Assembly (NCBI RefSeq): GCF_023053635.1
Contig: NC_086188.1
Location: forward strand, 198,501 to 262,500
From: Elgaria multicarinata webbii
Taxonomy: Eukaryota; Chordata; Lepidosauria; Squamata; Anguidae
Direction of reading: 5' to 3'
Length of the DNA: 64,000 nucleotides
The notes beneath the pieces were generated by a model. It was not told where the DNA came from and ran no database searches. It was given only the letters and a program-made list of their open reading frames with translations. The position numbers and the translations under genes were made by a program. Positions 53,601-64,000 of this stretch are shown here, piece by piece (the first letter of the stretch is position 1; every line of letters begins with the position of its first letter).

Positions 53601-56600
53601 AACAGTTACCAAAGTCTTATGTTTCCAAGATAAAAAAAGTATGTCTACAACTGCAACTTTAATTAAGGAATACTCTCTGTTGAACTTTGTACAGCTTAAT
53701 TCCAAATCAACATGCTTCATATCTTCTAAAAAGTATACCAAGCAATCCCTGGTTGTGAGCAAATCAACTGTTTAAGTCAGGGAATCCATCAGAAGGCTTG
53801 TGACATCTGTCCATTGGCTGTCTATCCATTTGGGGGAGGTGGAAGTAGCTGGGCCTTTGCTCAGGAGGCAAAGGGATAGAGGTGAGGGCTATTAATTCTG
53901 GAAATAGTTGCATCCATGGTTTGGGGGGCAAGCAGACAGAGCAGACTGGGAATGGTTCTTGGCTTAGTGTCTCTCCAGATTTATCCATGGCTTTCCTTTA
54001 AAAAGTTGGACTTCCGTGGCTTATAATGTGTTTATAAATGTTCTGGTAAATCAACTTTGCAAGGTGAGAAACAATTCCTGCACATGGAGCTTTGCCAGAC
54101 CAACACAATACTCACAAGTATGTCTGGGATGGTCTTTGTTTTTCTTACCTGCAAGTCTGCAATAGAGTTCCAATATAGTCTTACCCAAGCAACACTGAAT
54201 TTGCACACGCATGCATTTTGATGGTCAAAGGGTGGCGGGAGCAACTCTTTGGATAGTCATTTGTACTCCATAACACATTGCTGCATGTTATGTCTGTATG
54301 TGGAACGTTTTATGGGAGTTACTGTGAAAAATAACAGAAGCTGACTCTTCTTCTGCAACTTTCTGAAATGCTTCCAGGTTTCTTTGCTTCCCCCCTTTTT
54401 AAACCCTCACACTTCTCTTTGTAGGGCATACAGAATGAAATCAGGCACTTGGTGAAACTGCAAAGCCAGAATGTGGGCTCGTGCACCAGGCAACTCTCTC
54501 CAGTCAAACTTGCAAACAGTTTCTCTCCATTAAAAAGTCCGATGGGGCTGCAGTCTGAACCCTTTGAAGAAGATGAGCTCTTTGCCCATCCGCTCAAATC
54601 CAGCCACACTGAGAGTCAGCCGGAAGCATCGGCCGGGCACCAGGAGTGCCTTGCGAACGGTGTGTCGATGAGCAGCGGGTACGGCACCTGTTCTCCTGCA
54701 GGACTGAGCCCTAGCAAATGTAAGGACGTTCAGATGTGCATGGGAAGCGCAGCAGAGAGCACCGGAGGACGCGATGGCGCATCATCAGTGCGGGAGGGAT
54801 TAATTGCAGCCAGTATTCAAAACCAAGTGTGCACCCAAACACCTGTTGAACATTGTCCACCGCTAAAGGATGATGATATAGTTTTTCCCTCTGAATTTGA
54901 GCATATGATTCATGAAGGTCAGTGTGGAAAAACGAATTGGTAAGTGACCGACCTTGGAGGCCTTAGATTTATCTTTAGCGTTAGCATGTTTTTAGTGTGT
55001 CCGATTCCCTGCTCCTCGACTTTGTCACTAACATGTGCTGAGGTTTTTTTGTAAGGTACATTCCTTGTGTGGCGACGACCTGAAATGGTGTTGCTAATAC
55101 AACAGGAGGCTGACGAATTCAAAATCCTTCTTGTTACCTGTGGGTGGGGTGGGGGAATCAAGATTTCTTTTTTTAAAAAAATAAAAAATAAGCAGACCAG
55201 TTGCTAGCATATGGCACTTCGTGCCTTTTGAATCCTGGTGGCTCTGCAGTTGCTGCATTGCAGTTTGACATTCACAATATGTGAAGAGTGAGGTGTTACA
55301 GAAAATGTAGGCAGCTGCCTTGTACTGCATCTGACCATTGGTTCGTCAGCATTATCTATGCTGACTGGCAGCGTCTCTCTCTATGGTTTCAGAGATGGTC
55401 GGCCCTGTCCTGACTGGAGATACCATCATGTGCTCTACCCGTAGATCAGTCTTCCCCAGCCTGGAGCTCTCTGGATGTTTTGGACTACAGCTCCCAGCAT
55501 TCCTGACCATCAACCATGCTGGCCGAGGCTGACGGGGATTGAAGTCCATAATGTCCTGGGGGGTGGGGTGGAGGGGGCACCAGGTTGAAGCATATATAGA
55601 CTGCTTCGTCGGTCTTGCTCTCCCCACAGAGTTTAATCCTCTGAAAACCTTTAAATCATCCAAAGCTGGAGATATGTAAAGATGTAAGAAATGTTCTGAA
55701 AGGAACAACATCTAAGCCTGAGAGGACCTGGCTGAAGCCACACTCCAGTCTGAAGCTACGGTAAACAAGTGTTTGCCTCCTAGTCATGGAGTTGTTGGGG
55801 TGAGAAATGCATTCCGCTGTGAATGTACTGAAACGTGGTAGTTGTATGCTGTCAGCTGCAGAGTTTATTATAGTGTGTGTGGTTTGACTATTATTTTTGA
55901 TGGGTGTAATTTCATTGTGTCATTAGCAGTTTCAGTGCAGTGAATGAATAGCCTGTGCACATTTATTTCCAAGGCAGCAATGATGGGAATATGTGATTGC
56001 CTGTCCTCTGTCTTCACAATAGTCTGTCTGTAGCCCTGGCTCCTCATGAACTGTGCTTTGAGATATGGGTGCATTGGGTGGGTTTTTGATTTTTTCCTCC
56101 AGCTCTTGATCAGCAGACACTCTCCCAGCAAATGTAACATCAAAACTCCTCCCCCCCCCCGCCAGTTTTACAAGGGATTTGTGGTGTGTCTTGGGAGGGC
56201 TCCTGTTCAAAACGCAAATATACAGAACTCTCCTTGGAGAACGTGGAACTGGTCACTTGAATTCTGCAGCCTGGATCCTTGTATCATTGAATCTGTGTTA
56301 CAAATATTTATAGAACTTGGAACATTTGAGTTTGTGGGAAAGGTATATATTTTTTCAGTTGCTCTGATATATGAGCTTCTGAAGGGATTGTTGAACTAAT
56401 AATGAGTAGCATCTTCTCTTCATTTTGGTACAGAAATGACTTTAATCAAATTAATGGATGTCCTGTATTGGGCTCCAGGGAGCCTCTCTCCTTTGCTGAA
56501 AACCACAATATGAGTAGTCAGCTCAATGTTCCTCTTTCCTCCCTCAGCTGGCCTCCAACAACCCATCAGGCCAGAGGTAGTGTGATCTGTAGAGTGCCTG

Positions 56601-59600
56601 TGAGGGCACAGCAAGAAGCAAAGCTTCCAATACATGTGACTTGCAATGCTGAGACAAAAATCTCTCTCTCTCCCTATCTCTCCTTTTGTTTTGGTTTCCT
56701 CCTTCCTGCAGTAAATCTTTAACATCATGGGCTCAAAAGCTGAAACAAAACCAAGTGAAGAGAACAAATGTGGAAGAAGGTGATGCGCATTCTGTGCAAG
56801 GAAAAGAGCAAACACGGACCTTGGGGAATGTGAGTGGTAGGCCGGCCTTTCGTCCTAGTCCCCTTCTTCAACATAAAAGCCTGTGCTCATCCAAGGCTCC
56901 TTCATTTGGGCTGCAATCCCATGGAACTCAAAGGGGGTACAGGTTTTTCACATCACCCTGGGCTCTAAAGAGTTCTGGAGAGCTCCTTTAGAATTCTGAC
57001 TGGCTCTGATTGAGATCCGGAGCAGATTTACAGCCCCACTGACGTCACAGCCCCAGCCCTGTGTGCCTGCCTGGATCTTCCCCGTCCCCTCTTTGAACTC
57101 TCTTGCCCCTTACTTGTCACAAACAGGTTTTGAGATCCCCTTCCCTTTCAGAGGCGGTGGACCATGTGGCCGCAATGCTGCTCTTCAGGGTGGGCTGGCC
57201 TTAGCGCCTCCTGGGTCTGCAGAATTCTTTGCATGGTTCTTCGCATCCTGGCGGGTGTGTCAGTTCTTTGCCCCATCAGGCACTGAATGTGGCCTATGCA
57301 GTGCAGCCTCAGGTGGCAACCCACCCCGTGCACCTGTGCCCAGAGTAGGCACCATTGAACTCAGTGGGACCGCCCTCTGTGTAGACATGTAAAGGATTGT
57401 GCTGCTAGTGGACTCTGGTGTTAACTTTGGTTAAATGGCTACGGATAGTTGCTTGTAAAACTTTTTTTCAGTATTGCATTTGTAGTTACTGTGCACATTC
57501 TTTCTGTAATCTGTGCATTTTGTCACATTTAAATTGATGTATTTGTCTATAAATCATTGGGTTTTCTCCCCTTCTATGGAATTATAGACTAACCCTTCTG
57601 CTGCTGTTTCGCCATCTTATACTTTTTACCTCAATCAACCAAATGGAAGCCAGAATTCTTTAGCGTCTGATATTTCAGGTATAGTTAATTGCTAATACTT
57701 TCCCTTTTTTGTTTGTTTTTTATTAGCATGTCCCAAAATCGCAAGCAAATGTAAAAGTTTGGCATGATTATCATGGTGTTTCTCCTTCTTTTCATTCTGC
57801 TCCTTGAATATTGCAGTGACTGCGAAGTATAAGATCAAAGGCACAATCCAGGGGGGAAAGCAAGCACACTTAAGGCTGCAATTCTATACTTATTTACCCA
57901 GGAGTAAACCTCATTGAACTTGATGTGGCTTATTTCTGAGTAGACATGTATAGGATTATGTTGTAAATCCCACTGAGTTTAGCAGTGGGATCCTATGTGC
58001 ACTGATTTGAAAGTGTGCATCGCGCTTTGAACTCAGTAGAACCAATTACCTCTGAGTAAATATACATAGGATTGAGCTATTAATCTCTTTAATTTCAATA
58101 GAACTCAGAAGAAACCTTTTAAGAAGAATTACCAGTCTCAGAAATAGGTACTTGAATTTTACCAAGGAATTTCAATACCAGATACTCAACATCAGCCACT
58201 TATCCTCGTAATATTAAGACCCTATGCATGCTTACTGAGTACTTCTGAGTTTAATTGGTCTTTCCCCTAACTGAACCAGGCTTCCATAAATTTATATGAA
58301 TTTATATCTTTCTGTCTCCAGGCGGAAAGTCCTTGTATTCCTCTTCTACCTACTGCCCAGCGAGAGCTTTACAGGGGAGGAATGGAAGGCTCTGTATATG
58401 TATATGTGTGTGTGTGTGTGTGTGTATCTGTCCGTAATAATCCCTGCTTTCCATCCCAGGGCACTAATGCACCCTGTCGATGTTCTGCCCCCTGTGCTAT
58501 CAACAGCTTTTTTAAAAAAGTATTATTCCTGCACACAGTATCTTGGAGGCTTTCCCTGCTGATCGCTAGAATTAAATTGATGGCCTTCACTGGTAACTGT
58601 ATTTGTGGATCCCTCGTTCCTAGAGTGTTCCTAGAATTGCAGACCCAGAATTGCTAACCCTCCAACAAGCCATGTCACCCAGGTTCGGATGAGATGACAG
58701 CTGTGTTCATATGACCCACGACGTGCAGTACAGATTGTAGGGTGGATAAAAGGCCATGCTCCATGCCAACTATCATGGGGGATTATGCAAGTGAAGGACA
58801 TGGGTGCAGGTGGGGGGAGAAGCCATGATGTCTTCCTTCCCCCATCGCGATTGTCCCTACACACCCAATAAGTCACAACGGGGCAGCGATTATGCAAATC
58901 GTGTCCCACACATGGCGACAGGCACCATGGCTCACAAGAAGCCACTGTGGCCTGTTTTGATTGTACGAACTGGCCCTTTGTGTGGGGTAGCTGCTGGTGA
59001 GCAGAGCTTGCTTTATTTATTTATTTTAATTTACAGCATAATCCTGTGCATTTTTACTCAGAACTAAGTCTGTCTGCATTCACAAGTCATGCTAACCCAT
59101 TGAGCACGATGTGAGTGAGCTGGAATAAGCCACAGTGAGACATGACCGCCCAGGGAGCTTCAGCTATTGGGCGGTATAAAAATGCAACAAATAAATAAAT
59201 AAATAAATTGGCTTCTTTAAATCAAATTATTGTTGTTTGTTTAATTGCTTTGTAGTCTGCTTAACTATATAAAAAGAGATCTCAAAGCAGTTTAAAATAT
59301 AAAATGCTCGATTAAAAAACATCCACAGTTTTGTATGCTCTGTTCATCAAGGAACAAAAAATACAAAACATCTCAATTAAAAAACATTTCAAATAAAAAA
59401 TAATCATTGAAACATTAAAACTAGAAGACCCAACAGTCAACCCAAGGAGCACTACAGTCAGCCAGGGAAGGCCTGGGAGAAAAGGTGGGTCTTTCACTGG
59501 CACCTAAAACACGCCACTGCTGGCGCCTCCAGCTTGCCACGCAGAAGGGCATCCCATAAAGTCAGCTGAAATGGCAGCCTGCAGTGTAGCAGAAGCCCAA

Positions 59601-62600
59601 GCTGCTGGGCGGAAGGTGGGGCGAAGAGAACACCGCTGGCTGCCGCTGGCTGGTTCCTGTCGCTCTCAAGTGTCACTTGGTGAGATGTCCACTGCCTTGG
59701 GTTCCTTGGAGGGGAAAAGGTGGGATAGGAATGTAATTAATAAAACGTTTGACCATGGCTGCTGCGTCCAGTGGTATTTCTTAGTCAACGATTTCATATA
59801 TGTTGCTACCTGCCTGAAGACTTTAGAATCAGACAATCTGTAAACCTTTAATTAGATACCCAGGCTGGCAAATCACTTTATTTTGCCCCAAGCACAATCT
59901 GTTTGGGTAGGGGGTGGAGGTGGAACATATGAGAAGTGCCATTTGGTTTTAAATCTGTTTTCTAGAACGTATTTCCCTCTTTCACCACCAGCGGCGTTGA
60001 CTTTTACAACAGCTGAAGTAGCACAGTATTGAAAGGCCCATTTGTTAATCAGACTCGGCAAACGAGTGTACCTGTTAAATCTAATACAAGGAAGAGTGAT
60101 TCAGTTGGTGATCATGTTGAAATATTGCTAAGCACAAATATTTTCATTACATTCTTGACACTAGCTCCCCGAGTTCTCCACAATATTAATACGCTGTCTT
60201 TAGCATTATTTCATGTCGAGCCCTGTTACCATTAAACCTCTGAAGCATAATATTTCAGATATGAGTATTTCATAAGACTGAATTTGCAGCCATAATGTGA
60301 AAATCAAAAGAAGTAATCTTAGGCTTCACAGCTCACTTCTATGCAGAAATCAACTTTTGATGTATTTTTTACTCTTTAGGACTGACATACTGGAAACTAG
60401 ATGAGAGAGAGATGTACCACACTTTGCCTGAGAATCTTGGAAATGAATTCAGCACCTTCCAAAGAAAGGTGTCCTCGGAGCAGGTATCGTTTGTCTTTGT
60501 TTGATATTTTGCTGGATGCTGTAAAGTTGCTTTTTCTGTTCTGCCACTGTGGCTGTTTAGGATCAGTTGATGCGCTTTTGATGCCTGTGAGCATTGAGGG
60601 CAGGGGTGGGCAACTTGTGGCCCTCCAGATGTTTTGGCCGCTCACTCTTACCAGCCTTAGCTGGTATAACCAATGGTGAGGGACACAAATTGCCCACTCC
60701 TGATTCAGGGGGGCTCCAAGATGGCCCCCTTCTTCTGCAACACCCTTTTTTTCTCTGCCACCCCCCCCCCCCCACTTGAGAATCTGATCCTGTAGGTCTG
60801 CTTGAAGGTGAGTCCAATTGTAGGGCAATTGAAAAGGTAGACAGTTATTTAAGCAGGTGGCTGGCTGGTGAATGATCTGTGAACATTTTTTCCTCTGAAG
60901 AATTGTTTTCAATATGAGATACCTGCTTTAAGGGCTTTCCCCCTACAGCCCCAAATAAAGGATAAATATAAGTAAGCAAATTCCCATGGTTTGCTTACTA
61001 TTATTGTCGGATTCACCAGGTGAGTCTTGTCTGTTCCCAGCAGTTAGCATAGGAGTCGCTTTTTATGCGGACTGGACCCAACCTACTACTACTTGTGTCA
61101 ACAATGGCTAGTTTCTAATAAATACAAGTGATAAAATTTATTATTTACCTTTATTATATTTATATCCCATCTTTCTTCCATGGAACCAAGGTAGCAAAAG
61201 GAGAGAGGGGAAACACAGGAGAGGGCTCGTCGTTTTGATCACATCACCCCGCTCCTAAAATCCTTTCACTGGCTCCCTATCTCCTACGGAATTCAATACA
61301 AGCTTCTCCTTTTGACTTTTAAAGCTTGTCATGGCCTGGCTCCTCCCTATCTCTCGTCTCTTCTTTCACCTTACTGTCCTGCTCGCACCCTTCGCTCTCA
61401 TAACACCATGTCTCTTACTCGCCTAAGAGTTTCTACTTCTCTCGCTCGTCTTCGCCCGTTTTTGCTCGCTGCCCCCTAGGCCTGGAATTCTCTTCCAGTG
61501 CATCTGCGAACCACAACTTTGATCTCAGTTTTTAAAACTTATTTGAAAACATTTCTTTTCTCAAAAGCTTATAATCTGTAGTGTGACGATACTAGTTTTT
61601 ATTATTTGTTTTATTGTCCCCCATGCTGGTTGGCCTTTCCCCTCCCTGCTTGTTTGTTACTGTGATTTTGGAATGTAAGCCATATGGCAGGGTGTTTTGT
61701 ATTTTGTTTTATTTTGTTCTGTACAGCACCATGAAAATTGATGGAGATATGGGTAACTGCAAATAATTCCATTTTAGCTTCAACAGGCAGTAAAACAGAA
61801 CTTCTTTTTACCAATAAAATGATCCAAAGCCTTTCCCCCCTGTAATTTACAACAGCTGACCTTTGATAAGCTTCAGTACTTGAAAAGGCAAATGGGAAAA
61901 ATTATTAGTTGGGTGTTCTTTTGGGGGGTTGGGGGCAATTGTATTTGGAACTGCCATTTTCATTTGGAGTGTGGCACCTCTGTCCTTCTTAGATTGTTTT
62001 CTACATGGAATATATACTGTTATGTTTGTGTGAGTGAGAAGGAGAGAGGGGGGACAATTCAGATGTCTGCTGGCCTTCAGGGCTAAACCAGACAGGATGC
62101 CGTTCAGACGATTAGCAATTGCGTAAACAGCTTTTAACAATTCGGTGCCTGGTTTGTATCACGACTATAGTAGGGGATAAAGGGTTAGGGCCTACTTCTT
62201 GGGACCAATCCAGATTGGGCTTTTGCACCAATGGTTTATAGCCATTCGTGCCGTTGCTAATTGTGTGACTGGTGTCTTGCCGAGTTTGGCCATCATTTTT
62301 AGAGTTATTTTTGCATCTCGTACATATATCATCCCTGGCTTTCAAGGAGAAACCAGGCAAGTTCTTCTGTTGCTGAGAAACATTTTCCTTTTGAATAGAA
62401 TCGCCTGGGGAAATTGGCTGGAAGCTGTTATTGGCCCTTAGTTGAAAATAATTTCAGACAGAGGGAGAACTGCTTTTATTGAAAAGTGAATATAATGGGC
62501 CCAATCCAGCTCAAGGGTTCTTGACACATGTGTAAGTGCTCTGATGGACATGGGTGTTTGTACCTACTAGGAATTTTGTAGAGGGATGTGAAATGGCGCT

Positions 62601-63443
62601 AGGGAGACATGGTAAGTTTGAACAATTCAACAGAAACCTAAATATGGGTTGCCCAAAAATCGTTTTCTGCACGGGTAGCTGTGTTAGTCTATTGCAGCAA
62701 ATAAAACGAGAGACTTGTAGCACCTTAAAGACGTGCGAATTTGTTTTGGCGTAAGCTTTCATGGATACTGTTCACTTCATCAGATGTAGCTGATTATTAA
62801 GGTACTGGACAAAATTTAAGGTGCTTCCGTCTTGTCAATTGCAGTTGCACTTCCTGGTTTGAATGTGAAGATGGGAGCAGATTTATTTATTTGCCGAGCA
62901 TTCCGATAGAACTCCAACAGCACACTTTTCCTTACAGCTCCGTAAATGCAATGGGCGACAGATGGACTCTTAATTTAATTAAAGCTGAAGATTCTAGGGA
63001 AGGTGCTCATAATATTTCTGAGGGTGGGGCCCTTAGAGTGCTCCCCTGTTTTTTGGCTATGGCTTTAGAGAGCGACTGTCTGTACAGACCTTCTCATTTC
63101 CCAGCAGTGTCAGGAGTGAGCTCAGCCTGTGTCCTCTTGGAGTGAATGGGGAACCCCCTCTCCCCCCCCCCCACGTGACTTAGACCCCACATGGATTAAT
63201 ATCATAGCATTCAGCTTTTCCTCCCTCTGAGGAAAATGTAAGTTCACCTGGTCATCTTTGGATTAAATATAACAGATGTTTTGCTTAAAGTAACAGCTTT
63301 CTTAATTGCTTTATTGTTAGTTGTCTTCTGGTGATGAGATGAAGCCATCGTCCTTAAAGGACATTTATCATAAGAAACAGAGGGAGAGTAAGCTGCTTAC
63401 AGACTGGAGCCTTTCCCCATCACAATCAACTCACCCCCCTGAG
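50507..63443 (+). CDS. MPHOSPH9: MPHOSPH9, M-phase phosphoprotein 9 (5' part, 7 exons recognised)
   Basis: MPHOSPH9 is a mother/daughter-centriole protein that helps recruit the CP110-CEP97 and KIF24 cap and so restrains cilium assembly. It is phosphorylated in mitosis. Exons recognised: 50507-50651, 52060-52149, 54425-54939, 56712-56829, 57588-57678, 60380-60483 and 63321-63443. All are GT-AG and phase-consistent (end phases 0, 0, 2, 0, 1, 0, 0). They encode part of a long, mostly disordered N-terminal half with a short helix (TRWLQLFRLVEKQCQDQIAA) and a conserved box SWAQKLKQNQ. The coiled-coil C-terminal half lies beyond the right edge. The human start peptide (MEDFDLVK...) was not found between 43.5 and 50.5 kb. 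Sequence divergence from mammals is higher than for the other three genes, as expected. Confidence 0.93.
51325..51395 (-). mobile_element. CR1/L2-type LINE 3'-end fragment
   Basis: TTTATTTATTTATTTATTCA, TTTTTATACCGCCCTATAGC and CAAAGCTCTCTGGGCGGTTT. Directly abuts the small hairpin at 51391-51420. Confidence 0.65.
51391..51420. repeat. Perfect 12-bp hairpin
   Basis: AATACATGGCAT (51391-51402), a 6-base loop, then ATGCCATGTATT (51409-51420), fully complementary. Small, at the edge of a retroposon end. Confidence 0.9.
52060..52149 (+). CDS. MPHOSPH9: MPHOSPH9 coding exon: coiled-coil segment
   Basis: Exactly 30 codons, TRWLQLFRLVEKQCQDQIAA then QQKVFHYQLH, near-identical to human. Acceptor TTTAATAG, donor CAT|GTAAGT. 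No ATG-led frame marks it; found by homology. Confidence 0.95.
52150..54424. other. MPHOSPH9: MPHOSPH9 intron
   Basis: 2.3 kb of AT-rich DNA. I see no gene, no exon and no transposon I can name. Confidence 0.5.
54425..54939 (+). CDS. MPHOSPH9: MPHOSPH9 large coding exon
   Basis: 515 bases. Begins GIQNEIRHLVKLQ, continues through a Ser/Pro-rich disordered stretch with VSMSSGYGTCSPAGL, and ends HEGQCGKTN plus two bases of the next codon. The reading frame is open throughout. The conserved SSGYGT box and the ends fix the identity. Donor TTG|GTAAGT. Confidence 0.95.
55310..55440 (-). mobile_element. Amniote retroposon fragment
   Basis: GGCAGCTGCCTTGTACTGCA TCTGACCATTGGTTCGTCAG, then CTGACTGGCAGCGTCTCTC and GACTGGAGATACC. 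Reverse-strand copy of the family at 19555-19715. Immediately followed by the MITE at 55450. Confidence 0.55.
55450..55590. mobile_element. Fold-back MITE, 'ACTCCCATCA' family
   Basis: CTGGAGCTCTCTGGATGTTT TGGACTACAGCTCCCAGCAT and CATCAACCATGCTGGCCGAG, then GACGGGGATTGAAGTCCATA. Inverted-repeat halves around CATCAACCATGCTGG. Confidence 0.65.
56712..56829 (+). CDS. MPHOSPH9: MPHOSPH9 coding exon: SWAQKLKQNQ box
   Basis: Encodes KSLTSWAQKLKQNQVKRTNV then EEGDAHSVQGKEQTRTLGN. The box SWAQKLKQNQ is conserved with human. Acceptor CTGCAG, donor AAT|GTGAGT. Confidence 0.95.
57340..57405. repeat. Squamate 'GAACTCAGTGGGAC' repeat
   Basis: ACCATTGAACTCAGTGGGAC CGCCCTCTGTGTAGACATGT AAAGGATTGTGCTG. Same family as 46550. 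Confidence 0.55.
57588..57678 (+). CDS. MPHOSPH9: MPHOSPH9 small coding exon
   Basis: Encodes TNPSAAVSPSYTFYLNQPNG then SQNSLASDIS. Acceptor TTATAG, donor TCAG|GTATAG with phase 1, fitting the next exon. Weakly conserved, supported by position, phase and the human AFYLSKP-like match. Confidence 0.85.
57870..58085. repeat. Squamate short repeat, two adjoining copies
   Basis: 57870-57985 (AAGGCTGCAATTCTATACTT ... GTAGACATGTATAGGATTAT) and 57985-58085 (GAACTCAGTAGAACCAATTA ... ATACATAGGATTGAGC) are two tandem or nested copies of the same short repeat family. Confidence 0.5.
58402..58426. repeat. GT microsatellite
   Basis: About ten GT units preceded by GTATATGTATAT, in an MPHOSPH9 intron. Confidence 0.9.
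59135..59215 (+). mobile_element. CR1/L2-type LINE 3' end
   Basis: GACCGCCCAGGGAGCTTCAG CTATTGGGCGGTATAAAAAT, then an AAAT tail. Plus-strand version of the block at 45045. Confidence 0.6.
60380..60483 (+). CDS. MPHOSPH9: MPHOSPH9 coding exon: GLTYWKL box
   Basis: Encodes GLTYWKLDEREMYHTLPENL then GNEFSTFQRKVSSEQ. GLTYWKL is conserved with human. Acceptor TTTAG, donor CAG|GTATCG. Confidence 0.95.
60601..60702. mobile_element. hAT-type fold-back MITE, 102 bp
   Basis: Ends CAGGGGTGGGCAACTTGTGG and AAATTGCCCACTCCTG form an inverted repeat. An 8-bp target duplication with one mismatch flanks it: ATTGAGGG at 60593-60600 and ATTCAGGG at 60703-60710. It gives the ends of the abundant 'ACTCCCATCA' family found elsewhere in the window. 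Confidence 0.85.
61215..61770 (+). mobile_element. L2 LINE, 3' coding end and 3' UTR
   Basis: Frame reads DHITPLLKSFHWLPISYGIQ YKLLLLTFKACHGLAPPYLS, then SLLSPYCPARTLRSHNTMSL. This is the C-terminal reverse-transcriptase tail typical of L2. The 3' part runs to GTAAGCCATATGGCAGGGTG and TACAGCACCATGAAAATTGATGG-like end. 5'-truncated, with a stop near 61480. It lies in an MPHOSPH9 intron. Confidence 0.85.
62675..62795 (+). mobile_element. Amniote 'GGGTAGCTGTGTTAGTC' repeat
   Basis: GGGTAGCTGTGTTAGTCTAT, GAGACTTGTAGCACCTTAAA and GCGTAAGCTTTCATGGATAC, then CACTTCATCAGATG. Widespread in reptile and amphibian genomes; I do not assign its class. Confidence 0.6.
63321..63443 (+). CDS. MPHOSPH9: MPHOSPH9 coding exon: SLKDIYHKKQRE box
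   Basis: 41 codons encoding LSSGDEMKPSSLKDIYHKKQ then RESKLLTDWSLSPSQSTHPP E. The block SLKDIY-KKQRE is conserved. Acceptor TTGTTAG, donor GAG|GTAATG. The gene continues past 64000. Confidence 0.95.
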
Positions 63444-63473
63444 GTAATGGTTTGCATTTCAGCTTTCTTTTCA

Positions 63474-63763
63474 TTTTATTATTTATTTATTTCTTACATT
63501 TACATCCTGCCTTTTTGCCTCTTGAAAGGAACTCAAGTCAGTTTACATGGTCATCCTAGTCCCCATCATCATCATCATCATCATCATCATTATTATTATT
63601 CCTTTTTCCCAGTACTCAGACTCACAATAGTCCTATGAGATGGGTTAGGCTGAGAGTCAGTGGCTGGCCCACAGTCAGCCAGTGAGCTTCATGGCCTGGT
63701 GAGGACTAGAATCCGGGTTCTCCAAGTTCCAGCCCAACACACTAACCACCGTGCCATTTTAGA
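63474..63763 (-). mobile_element. tRNA-derived squamate SINE
   Basis: Minus-strand copy: 5' part with GTTAGTGTGTTGGGCTGGAA and GGATTCTAGTCC (B box), middle with CTCAGCCTAACCCATC, an internal (ATG/ATT)n run at 63567-63600, and 3' end TTTACATCCTGCC reversed. Same family as 45430-45672. Confidence 0.8.
63565..63602. repeat. ATC/ATT microsatellite within SINE
   Basis: About nine ATC units then ATT units, expanded inside the SINE copy just after the last exon in the window. Confidence 0.9.
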
Positions 63764-64000
63764 CTGGCCATTCTCTTCCAGACTGCAAAACGCAATTAAA
63801 TCTTCCCTTGACACAAGCTCCAAAAGTAGATCTTTGTAAAGAAAAATATATATGATATGCTACACTAGTCACCCTAGTGTCTCATTGTCCTCTGTTATCC
63901 CTTTCTCTAATAAAATCAGGTACACAAGATAAAGGTTGTTTATTTCACATATCTCAAGAATGTCACCATCAGCTCTTCTACCAAACAAGGCTTTTATTTG

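Noticed and set aside
54319-54609. Minus-strand open frame over the large MPHOSPH9 exon
   Set aside because: It is the shadow of the real plus-strand exon, which is confirmed by homology.
1-64000. Search for CRISPR arrays, rRNA, tRNA genes, endogenous retroviruses or other virus-like fossils
   Set aside because: No regularly spaced repeats, no rRNA or cloverleaf-like gene apart from SINE heads, and no LTR pairs or gag/pol/env-like frames that I could support.

Overview
The window is a stretch of nuclear genome from an amniote, most probably a squamate reptile (lizard). The exon-intron genes encode proteins close to the human orthologues. The introns carry CR1 and L2-type LINEs, a tRNA-derived SINE of the squamate type, many short hAT-type MITEs, and CA, ATT and AAAT microsatellites. 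Four conserved genes appear in the order and orientation known from human chromosome 12q24.31: SBNO1 (+), CDK2AP1 (+), MTRFR/C12orf65 (-), MPHOSPH9 (+). No bacterial, viral or CRISPR-like system is present.

Region by region. 1-17.8 kb: the 3' half of SBNO1, as 17 coding exons giving the last 733 residues, the stop at 16451-16453, and two candidate poly(A) signals (16936 and 17811). 17.8-22.8 kb: intergenic DNA, mostly old repeats. 22.8-36.4 kb: CDK2AP1, with a CpG-island promoter, four coding exons (119 or 120 aa), and a candidate alternative first exon inside intron 1. 36.4-38.1 kb: the gap between two converging genes. 38.1-43.0 kb: MTRFR on the minus strand, with two coding exons (164 aa) carrying the GGQ motif. 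42.3-43.7 kb: a CpG-rich divergent promoter between MTRFR and MPHOSPH9, with a palindromic NRF1-like site and eight CCAAT boxes in one orientation. 43.5-64 kb: the 5' part of MPHOSPH9, with seven coding exons recognised. The first coding exon was not found, and the gene runs off the right edge.

The genes are housekeeping genes and do not form a pathway. SBNO1 is a nuclear helicase-like co-regulator. CDK2AP1 is a small NuRD subunit and CDK2-binding protein. MTRFR rescues stalled mitochondrial ribosomes. MPHOSPH9 is a centriolar protein that restrains cilium formation. Every exon junction was checked for reading phase and all are consistent. The observations most worth following are a perfect 29-bp hairpin inside an SBNO1 MITE, a fold-back hAT MITE with a perfect 8-bp target duplication, the phase-matched alternative first exon of CDK2AP1, tandem NAG splice acceptors in two genes, and the unusual CCAAT/NRF1 divergent promoter.
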